Below, in pieces: positions 35,257-42,837 of a DNA stretch of 64,000 bases. The DNA comes from Bacteroidales bacterium. Lineage in GTDB: Bacteria; Bacteroidota; Bacteroidia; Bacteroidales; UBA932. The stretch lies in NCBI GenBank assembly GCA_015060335.1, contig SUYR01000001.1:62001-126000 (forward strand), read 5' to 3'. Numbering within the stretch: the stretch's first letter is position 1; every line of letters starts with the position of its first letter. The notes under the pieces are model-generated. The model did not search any database, was not told the DNA's origin, and worked only from the letters and a program-made list of their open reading frames with translations. Made by a program: the position numbers and the translations under genes.

Positions 35257-37908
35257 ATGAAATTATTTGACAACATCAGACTCGCGGCTCTCACAGTGCT
35301 TGCTTTCCTTGCATTCACTGCAATGCCGGTGGACATGTCTGCTAAGAAAGACCAGGGCGCTAAGGCCAAGACCGAAAAGGTGGATTCGAAGAAGAAGTCT
35401 GCCAAGGGTAAGAAAGGCAAGAAAGGCGAAACAGAGGCTGCTGATTCCGTAAAGAAGAAGGAGACCAAGTACGAAAAGCTTTTCAAGAAGCCTCATAAGG
35501 TGGCTGAGGGAATGATAACCCTGCATCTGAAGGACGGCAAGGTGTATTTCGAGATGCCTCTGTCTCTTATGGGACGCGAGATGGTCATCGGATCTACCAT
35601 CAAGTCCATCAGCGACAATGCGAATGGAGTGGTAGGTTCAAAACCTATGACTCTCAAGCACATCAAGTTTGAGAAGGCGGATACTTCCGTACAGGTACGT
35701 GAGATCAATGCCACTTATATGTCAAGCGATCCTGACATCAGGAAGGCTATATCGAAGAGCATGAGTGGCTCTATCATCAGAAACATGAAGGTAGAGGCGT
35801 GGAGTCCTGACAGCAGCGCTGTTGTCTTCAACATGACTCCTTTCTTCCTCGAGCATGACAAGAGCATGAGTCCGTTCTCTGAAGTGGCGGCTTATTCGGC
35901 GTATGAGAGGAATGAGACCTTCAAGAAGGAACTGTCATATATTACTGACATCAAGTCTTTTGACGATAATGTATCAGTGACCTCGAGTATGTCCTATACA
36001 TATACAATGAAGGACGCAAAAGGCAGGACGTTATACAAGGATGAGCCTTTCACAGCAGAGCTCACCAGATCGATTCTCCTTCTTCCGGAGCAGACCTATC
36101 ATCCGAGAATGGCTGACTACCGTATCGGAGTGTTCTTTACCGAAAGACTGGAGTTCGGCAACAGAATGAGCAATTCGGCTCCTGTATATTTCGCAAACCG
36201 CTGGAGACTCGAGCCCTCTGACACTGCGGCATACCGTGCAGGTGAGCTTGTAAAGCCTGTAAAGCCCATCGTATTCTATATCGACGAGAACTTCCCTGAG
36301 TGGTGGAAGCCATACATCAAGGAGGGTGTGGAGCAGTGGCAGGAGATGTTTGAGAAGATCGGATTCAAGGACGCTATCCTTGCAAAGGACTATCCGACAG
36401 ACGATCCTTCGTTCGACCCTGAAAACATCAAGTACAGCTGCGTGAGATATGCGCCTATCGGTATTCAGAATGCAATGGGACCTTCATGGGTGGACCCTCG
36501 CAGCGGTGAGATCATCAATGCTTCTGTATATGTATATCATGATATTGTGAAACTGATACAGAGATGGATGTTCATCCAGACATCGCAGGCAGATACAGAT
36601 GTTAGAACAGTAGAGTTCCCGCAGGAAGTGCTCGGTGACGCCCTCAGATATGTGATTTCGCACGAGATCGGACACTGTCTGGGATTCATGCACAATATGA
36701 GCGGTTCGTCAGTGATCCCGGTAGAATCACTCCGCGATCCTGAGTTCACACAGAAGCACGGTACCACCACATCAATCATGGACTATGCCCGTTTCAACTA
36801 CGTGGCGCAGCCTGGTGACAAGGAGCGTGGCGTGAAGCTTACCCCACCTCGTTTCGGTACATATGACCAGTGGCTTATCGAGTGGACATACAAGCCGGTA
36901 TTCGACGTGGCTTCATTCCAGGAGGAGGCTCAGGTGACTTCCGGCTGGATTACTGAGGCGCTGACAAAGGCTCCGTTCTACAGATATGGAAAGCAGCAGT
37001 TCCATGCTTCTCTCTATGACCCTCGTTCTCAGAGCGAAGACCTTGGCGATGATGCAGTGGCTGCTACGAAATACGGTGTGGCAAACCTCAAGTACATCAT
37101 GGCGAACTATCTTGACTGGATCAAGGAAGGGGATGATGATATGGAGTTCCGTACGGCTATATACAACGGCATGCTCAATCAGTATCTCGCTTATGCTCAG
37201 CATGTCCTGATGAATGTCGGTGGTCTCTATAAGAACGAGGTCAAGTCTGCGGACAAGATGAAGAGATTTGAGAACATTCCGGAGGCTAAGCAGCGTGAGG
37301 CTCTTGAGTATCTGTTCACTCTCCACAATGATGTGAGCTGGATGGGAGACAAGGCTGTGCTTGACCGTCTGCCTGTTGTAGGCTCTCCGGAGTTTGCTGT
37401 CTGCAACGCTCTTCAGGAGATAATCCTAATGACTCCTGGCATGGCAAGCATGTCAGACGGAGTGTCAACTCAGGAATTCAGCTCAAGAGAGTGCTTCGAC
37501 GTCATTCTCGGCAAGGTGTTCAATACCCCTAAGGGCAAGGCTTTGACAAAGATTCAGCGCTCGTTCCAGACCCTTTTCGTATCTTATTATATGTCTATGG
37601 GTAACTTCAAGATGCCTGGAGCTACAAACTCATTTGCTGTTGCCGCAGATTCTAAGTCTCTTACTGCCCAGTATTTCGGAAATTCAGAAGAAGGACTTCT
37701 TTTCGGAGACCTGATGTATGGTCCGGTAAGCGGATATGAGTGGTTCCCTCGTAATATGTTCAATCAGGGAGATCTTACTGCTGCGGACATTTATGCTGTC
37801 CTCAAGAAGGCAAGAGAGATGATGACCTCGCGCAAGGCCTCTGCGAATGCACAGGACAAGGCGCACTACGACCTTCTCATCTCTACAATTGACTATAGCG
37901 TTAAATAA
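35257..37908 (+). CDS. Zinc-dependent metalloprotease (DUF5117/DUF5118 type)
   Basis: 883 residues. A signal peptide is followed by a Lys/Ala-rich low-complexity stretch (about 25-75), DUF5117/5118-like regions, and a metzincin-type catalytic domain. The zinc site is HEIGHCLGFMH: His 469, Glu 470 (catalytic), His 473, Gly 476 and His 479. A Met-turn candidate follows in TTSIMDYARFNYVAQPGD. The large size and position in a SusCD operon suggest an exported protease that cuts protein substrates for uptake. The Lys-rich segment could attach it to acidic surfaces or act as a propeptide. It is followed after 15 nt by a paralog that lacks the zinc site. Confidence 0.93.
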   Translation: MKLFDNIRLAALTVLAFLAFTAMPVDMSAKKDQGAKAKTEKVDSKKKSAKGKKGKKGETEAADSVKKKETKYEKLFKKPHKVAEGMITLHLKDGKVYFEMPLSLMGREMVIGSTIKSISDNANGVVGSKPMTLKHIKFEKADTSVQVREINATYMSSDPDIRKAISKSMSGSIIRNMKVEAWSPDSSAVVFNMTPFFLEHDKSMSPFSEVAAYSAYERNETFKKELSYITDIKSFDDNVSVTSSMSYTYTMKDAKGRTLYKDEPFTAELTRSILLLPEQTYHPRMADYRIGVFFTERLEFGNRMSNSAPVYFANRWRLEPSDTAAYRAGELVKPVKPIVFYIDENFPEWWKPYIKEGVEQWQEMFEKIGFKDAILAKDYPTDDPSFDPENIKYSCVRYAPIGIQNAMGPSWVDPRSGEIINASVYVYHDIVKLIQRWMFIQTSQADTDVRTVEFPQEVLGDALRYVISHEIGHCLGFMHNMSGSSVIPVESLRDPEFTQKHGTTTSIMDYARFNYVAQPGDKERGVKLTPPRFGTYDQWLIEWTYKPVFDVASFQEEAQVTSGWITEALTKAPFYRYGKQQFHASLYDPRSQSEDLGDDAVAATKYGVANLKYIMANYLDWIKEGDDDMEFRTAIYNGMLNQYLAYAQHVLMNVGGLYKNEVKSADKMKRFENIPEAKQREALEYLFTLHNDVSWMGDKAVLDRLPVVGSPEFAVCNALQEIILMTPGMASMSDGVSTQEFSSRECFDVILGKVFNTPKGKALTKIQRSFQTLFVSYYMSMGNFKMPGATNSFAVAADSKSLTAQYFGNSEEGLLFGDLMYGPVSGYEWFPRNMFNQGDLTAADIYAVLKKAREMMTSRKASANAQDKAHYDLLISTIDYSVK

Positions 37909-37923
37909 TAAACTGTCACGGAT

Positions 37924-40392
37924 ATGAAAAGAATATACAATATACTTGCATGTATTCTCGCGGCAGTTGTCTTGCTGACCTTGCCGCAGGATATGTCTGC
38001 CAAGAAGGCAAAGAAGGGCAAGAAAGCCAAGACCGAGGCTGAAGCTCCTGCCAAGAAGAAGACTGCATATGAGAAATTCATTTCCAAGAAAGGAACTGAG
38101 ACAGTTGAGGGCTTCCTGAAGGTGTACAGGAACGGAGAAGATGTGTGGTTTGAGATTCCGGACTCGCTGGTCGGTAAAAAGCTCATCCAGAGCAGTATCC
38201 TTGAGAACAGTGCATCACTTGAGATGTCTGTCGGAATGGAGGTTTCGGACAATGTCATTTATCAGATAGCAAAGACGGATTCTCTTATCCTGTTCAAGAC
38301 TCCTGCAGAGAAATTCCTTGTGGAGGATGAGGGTATCAGAAAGGCTTTGGAGTCTTCGTTAGCACAGCAGACCCTGCATGTTTTCCCTATCAAATACAGG
38401 AATGCAGATTCTACCGCATCAGTAGTGAAGGTAAATGCCCTCTTCGATATGTCAAAGAAGGAGGTAGTGTCATTTGCCGGACTTGACTATGGTAATCTCA
38501 AGATAGAGAAAGGCTCTTTCAAGAAGGATTTTTCAAAAACGATCGGAGTTGACTGCTTCGGCAGTACGCTTGGTGTGAGAAAGCAGGCTACATTCGAGTT
38601 GTCTCTTTATATACCTGGCTTCGGATTCCGTTCTACCGAGACACCGACTCTCACCACTCAGATTCTTTCTTCTGTCACACTCATGCCCGACAAGGATCTT
38701 CCTATGAGAGAAGTCAACGACAGGGTAGGAGTCCGCAAGATCAGCAGAATGGTCTATAAATCCACTGGCGCCATCGAGAAGAAACGAGTTGCTTCCAGAT
38801 GGGATCTTTCTGATGGAGAGGGAATTACAATCTATGTGGACACACTCCTTGGAGAGTCATGGATGGCTGCTGTCAAGAAGGGACTTGAGGCTTGGAATCC
38901 TGCGTTTGAAAAGGCCGGACTGAAGAATGTCATCAAGGTCCTTCCTTATCCGTCTGGCGACGAGTCTTTCAGAGTGGATAATCCGCTTGTAAGTCTTGTG
39001 ACTTATGCCGGAGGATCAGGAATGGGTGTGTCAGCCAATATTCTGACAGATTCTTCTACCGGTGAGATCATGAGCGTGAGAATGCTTGTTCCGGGCGATT
39101 TTGTAACAGGAGTCCGCAGGGCAAGTGTCTATACCATCAGTGATGTCGATCCTCGTTATCAGGACTATTATGTCAGTGACGATGCTGTATGCGAAGTCCT
39201 TACAGCAAAGGTAATGGGACTTTTCGGACGCTGTCTGGGTCTTGACCGCAATATGGCAGGAAGTGCCGCCTTCTCGCCGGAACAGCTCTCGGACCCAGCC
39301 TTCACTCAGGCTAACGGTATTACCGGTTCGGTTACTGATGAGGTCCTCTTCAATGTGTTCGCAAAACCCGGAGACAAGGAAAGAGGTCTTGTGACAATCA
39401 TTGACAGAGTGGGACCATATGACGAGTTCGCAATAGAATGGCTTTATGGTACAGATGGTACCAAGAAGTCGCTTGATGCTCTTGTCGAGAGTCATAAAGG
39501 TGATCCTGTATATTTCTATGCACCAAGTGTGAAAGGAAGAATATCTGACCCACGTCTTGCCAAGGAGGCTCTTGGAAATGATCCTCTCGCCAATTATGAG
39601 GCATCGATGTCTCATCTGAAATTTGTTGCAGAGAATGCTTCAAAATGGCTCAAGGATGACTCGATCCCACAGACATATTCGGATCTGTTCATTGACTGGC
39701 TGTGGCTCGAGATGAATACTACAGCCTTCCGTCTTACTCCTTATATCGGTGGAATGTATGCTCACGATATCACAGAGGGCAAGCCGAAGTTCGAGCCTGT
39801 ACCGGAGGATCTCCAGAAGAAATGCCTTCAGCTTATGTTCGATACATTCTCTGACATCAGGTGGATGGAGCAGGACAAGGCTCTGATACAGATGCCGGGT
39901 GCGAACAAGGACCTCACAAGATTCACAAACATGAATCTCTTCAACATGTCAGACGTGTATTGGCGTCTTATGCATGTTGCTATGTCAAATGTCGAGGCCG
40001 GAAGCACCTATACTGTTGAAGAATACCTTAATGATGTTGAAAAACTCATGTTCAGGGATATTCTCAAAGGAAAATTCTCCCCAGCAGGAGAGACGGTTGT
40101 GGCAAACTATCTGTCGATGTTCCTTCAGCTGTCACCTCTGATGAAACAGAATTACAAGGACGGCATCACAGGCAACAATTCATGCGACTGTCTGACAGGA
40201 ATGGAGAATTTCAGAATTTCTGTCAGCGGAATACCGGTTGACTGCGTGACAGATCTTGAGAACTACTCGTGGATATATATGCGTCGCGCTCACAAGCTCC
40301 TTCTTCAGGCTCGTTCTGCTTTCAGAAATGACTTCGACCGCAAGAAGATCGACTATCTCATCAGTGTGGCGGAAGCAGCATTGGGAAATTAA
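37924..40392 (+). CDS. Metalloprotease paralog lacking the zinc site (predicted pseudoenzyme)
   Basis: 822 residues, clearly a relative of the preceding protease: same signal peptide and Lys-rich segment, and alignable blocks such as SDPAFTQANG / RDPEFTQKHG and FAKPGDKERGL / VAQPGDKERGV. At the zinc site HEIGHCLGFMH has become GLFGRCLGLDR, so all three His ligands and the catalytic Glu are replaced (Gly 432, Leu 433, Arg 436, Arg 442), while the Gly and Cys-Leu framework remain. The Met-turn Met is Thr. The reading frame is intact over its whole length, so it is probably kept for a non-catalytic role such as substrate binding or forming a heterodimer with its neighbour. Confidence 0.9.
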   Translation: MKRIYNILACILAAVVLLTLPQDMSAKKAKKGKKAKTEAEAPAKKKTAYEKFISKKGTETVEGFLKVYRNGEDVWFEIPDSLVGKKLIQSSILENSASLEMSVGMEVSDNVIYQIAKTDSLILFKTPAEKFLVEDEGIRKALESSLAQQTLHVFPIKYRNADSTASVVKVNALFDMSKKEVVSFAGLDYGNLKIEKGSFKKDFSKTIGVDCFGSTLGVRKQATFELSLYIPGFGFRSTETPTLTTQILSSVTLMPDKDLPMREVNDRVGVRKISRMVYKSTGAIEKKRVASRWDLSDGEGITIYVDTLLGESWMAAVKKGLEAWNPAFEKAGLKNVIKVLPYPSGDESFRVDNPLVSLVTYAGGSGMGVSANILTDSSTGEIMSVRMLVPGDFVTGVRRASVYTISDVDPRYQDYYVSDDAVCEVLTAKVMGLFGRCLGLDRNMAGSAAFSPEQLSDPAFTQANGITGSVTDEVLFNVFAKPGDKERGLVTIIDRVGPYDEFAIEWLYGTDGTKKSLDALVESHKGDPVYFYAPSVKGRISDPRLAKEALGNDPLANYEASMSHLKFVAENASKWLKDDSIPQTYSDLFIDWLWLEMNTTAFRLTPYIGGMYAHDITEGKPKFEPVPEDLQKKCLQLMFDTFSDIRWMEQDKALIQMPGANKDLTRFTNMNLFNMSDVYWRLMHVAMSNVEAGSTYTVEEYLNDVEKLMFRDILKGKFSPAGETVVANYLSMFLQLSPLMKQNYKDGITGNNSCDCLTGMENFRISVSGIPVDCVTDLENYSWIYMRRAHKLLLQARSAFRNDFDRKKIDYLISVAEAALGN

Positions 40393-40422
40393 CAACTCAA
40401 TAACATATTAACAATTAAACGT

Positions 40423-42453
40423 ATGAAAACATTGAAATTTTTTGTAGCAGCAGTAGCCGCACTTATGGCTCTGGCCTGCACACAGGAGGAAATAGATGTT
40501 CTGACAATGGGTTCGTCAGAAGTCAAGGTTCCTTACGAGGGTGTTGAGAAGACACTCGAGTTTACAGCAAGTACTGCTTGGACAATCGAGTCTGACCAGG
40601 ACTGGGTATCATTCGACCAGACAGAAGGTGTTGCTGGCGACGTTACTGTAGTTATGACAGTAGCAGCCAACACAACTTACGAGAACCGTACAGCTGTTGT
40701 GACAATCAGTGCTGGTGACAAGTTCACTGAGATCACACTTCAGCAGGGTTTTGCATCTGAATTTGGCTCTGAACTGGTTTATGATTTCGATGATGCAGCT
40801 CACACAGTCACTTATACAGTCAGCACAAATGTGGACTATGAAGTGACAATCAGCGAAGATGCTAAGTCATGGATTACATATGTTCCTGCTGCAAAGGCTG
40901 CACCTGTTTCAGAAGTAGTTACCTTTGAAGTCGCTTCAAATCCGGGTAAGGACCGTAGCGGACTCGTTACTGTAAAGGTTGGCGAATATGCTCAGAATAT
41001 CAGAATCAACCAGTATGGTTACATTGACATGACTGAGGCTTCGGCTATTCATCTCGGAACTAGGCAGTTCATCTATGATGCAGATAATGGTTATACTGAT
41101 TTCGCAGAGTACTATTTGAGTTTTGCAAATGAAAATGGTGAGGCAATGACATTGTCACTCAATGCAGAGACGCCATCGTCTCCACTTGACGCAGTTCCTG
41201 CTGGAAACTATGTTGTGGATGCGTCAGGCAAGCATGCGAGCAAGACATTCACTATTGCATCACTTGACGGAAGTGTGAAATATTATACATCTCTTACAGC
41301 AGGCGGCGAGCAGAAACTGATTGTTGACGGAACAGTTTCTGTGGCTAAGTCGGAGGATGGTACATATACTATCATCGCAGGCCTTTACGACGAGGCTGGT
41401 AATATTTATCGTTACAGATATATTGGCGTGATTGCAGAAATTGTTGATGATTCATTCGGAGCAAGCGCAACTGCAGCAATGGATGGTCAGTACGAAACAT
41501 ATTTCGCTACAAAGGCAAATAGGTGGACCGTGACTTTCCATATAAATCAGAAGAATCCAGACTGTGAAGTGTACATGAACTATTTCTCAGTTTCATTATA
41601 TACACCATCTACAAGTACAGCAGAGGATGGACTTCCTGTAGGTACCTATACCTATGCCCAGCCTGCAACTAATACAGACTCGAAGTATGCATGTGGTAAC
41701 CTGATGGCTCAGCCTGGTGATATGACTTATTTCTATGGATCGGATGAGTCCGGTGCTACAGTAGATTATCTTGAAGGTTCGACGATTGAAGTCGTAAAGA
41801 ATGCTGACGGTACGTATAATTTTAAGCTTGACCTGAAGGCTACTTCATGGGAATATGATGCTGACTGGAATCAGGTTACAGTGGAGGAAGAGTTTACTTA
41901 TACTGCAGAGTTCAAGGAGGTATATGTGGAGCAGGTGGTTTCTAATACAACTCAGCCTACGCCTGACGTTGATGCGGAATTTAATTCTGTAATGAGTCCT
42001 CAGACTATCGGTCTGTATTATGGTGACAGATGGGAGACAGGTGGTGCTACATTTGTAGTAGGCTTCAACTATGTAAATGGAATTTATACGGTTTATCTTG
42101 CTCTCAATCAGGCTGCTTCATATACATTTGAAAAGAACTTTAATAATAAGCACTGTGCAACTCCTATCGAGGAAGGTACCTATACTTTCTCAAAGACTCC
42201 TAAGGCCGGCGAGAGATCTCTTGTTCCAGTCAAATTGGGAATGACATCCTACTGCTATGTGCAGAATACTTATACAGGAACCAAACTTCCTATTACCGGA
42301 GGCTCTGTTACTTGGGAGAATGGTGTGATCAAGTATGACCTCGAGGCATCTGAGGGAGATGTGAAATGTAAATTTACAGGTTCACATGCTGCAACATTCT
42401 ATTTCGCTCAGGATAAATCAAGTAGTGCAGCAAATCTCAATATTGTTGAGTAA
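40423..42453 (+). CDS. BACON-domain surface lipoprotein
   Basis: 676 residues with a lipoprotein signal (Cys 19 in ALACTQEE). Two BACON-type domains stand at the start: about 24-108 (LEFTASTAWTIESDQDWVSF, ending EITLQQ) and about 115-197 (YTVSTNVDYEVTISEDAKSW, ending NIRINQYG). The remaining 480 residues are beta-rich and contain recurring GTYTxA/GTYTFSK units but no motif I recognise. BACON modules usually serve as spacers or ligand binders at the Bacteroidota cell surface. It is the last gene of the operon, and a strong terminator begins 23 nt after its stop. Its role as the substrate-capturing protein is inferred. Confidence 0.87.
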   Translation: MKTLKFFVAAVAALMALACTQEEIDVLTMGSSEVKVPYEGVEKTLEFTASTAWTIESDQDWVSFDQTEGVAGDVTVVMTVAANTTYENRTAVVTISAGDKFTEITLQQGFASEFGSELVYDFDDAAHTVTYTVSTNVDYEVTISEDAKSWITYVPAAKAAPVSEVVTFEVASNPGKDRSGLVTVKVGEYAQNIRINQYGYIDMTEASAIHLGTRQFIYDADNGYTDFAEYYLSFANENGEAMTLSLNAETPSSPLDAVPAGNYVVDASGKHASKTFTIASLDGSVKYYTSLTAGGEQKLIVDGTVSVAKSEDGTYTIIAGLYDEAGNIYRYRYIGVIAEIVDDSFGASATAAMDGQYETYFATKANRWTVTFHINQKNPDCEVYMNYFSVSLYTPSTSTAEDGLPVGTYTYAQPATNTDSKYACGNLMAQPGDMTYFYGSDESGATVDYLEGSTIEVVKNADGTYNFKLDLKATSWEYDADWNQVTVEEEFTYTAEFKEVYVEQVVSNTTQPTPDVDAEFNSVMSPQTIGLYYGDRWETGGATFVVGFNYVNGIYTVYLALNQAASYTFEKNFNNKHCATPIEEGTYTFSKTPKAGERSLVPVKLGMTSYCYVQNTYTGTKLPITGGSVTWENGVIKYDLEASEGDVKCKFTGSHAATFYFAQDKSSSAANLNIVE

Positions 42454-42475
42454 TATTTCTCAATAAAAATATTCC

Positions 42476-42511
42476 AGCGCTGAAGAGCATCCGCTTTTCA
42501 GCGCTTTTTTT
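42476..42511 (+). terminator. Rho-independent terminator of the SusC/metalloprotease operon
   Basis: AGCGCTGAA (42476-42484) pairs with TTCAGCGCT (42497-42505), followed by a run of seven T from 42505. Confidence 0.9.
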
Positions 42512-42569
42512 GCACGCAGCTCCGAAGGGCTTCGATTTTCCCCTTCCGTGGTCAGAAACGCCATTTTTG

Positions 42570-42677
42570 CCTGCCGCCTAATCCGTTGACTCTTAAGCGT
42601 TTGCAGAAAGGCGATTCCCCTCCGCAGGGGAATCGCCTTTCTGCAAAGCGTTGATCTTCAGCGCTTTGGGTGCCAGA
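42570..42677. repeat. Palindromic intergenic element, copy 6 (best preserved)
   Basis: The core is a perfect 20-bp stem (42601-42620 with 42627-42646; arm begins TTGCAGAAAGGCGATT) around a 6-nt loop TCCGCA. The outer flanks CTGCCGCCTAATCCGTTGA and GATCTTCAGCGCTTTGGGTG continue the palindrome imperfectly. It lies between the operon terminator and the mutS promoter. The bases 42512-42569 and 42678-42763 hold no gene. Confidence 0.9.
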
Positions 42678-42763
42678 CGAAAATGCGGCTTGGGGCGCCT
42701 GCTGTGATTGAGGACGGGCATTGCGGATTGCAGAAAAGACCGCCTTGCCGGTGTGCCTTTCTG

Positions 42764-42794
42764 TTTGGTCAAACCGAGAAATTTTGTAAATTTG
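42764..42794 (+). promoter_or_regulatory. Promoter of mutS
   Basis: TTTG at 42764-42767 and TAAATTTG at 42787-42794 are separated by 19 nt. The transcript would begin near 42801, 37 nt before the ATG. Confidence 0.75.
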
Positions 42795-42837
42795 TCAGGT
42801 TTACCGAGGTGCTCATATGCGCCGAAAATAATGATAT

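Noticed and set aside
5259..42677. The recurring GATTCCCC hairpins as CRISPR repeats
   Set aside because: The copies are kilobases apart, are palindromes over more than 100 bp, and no cas gene or spacer spacing is present.
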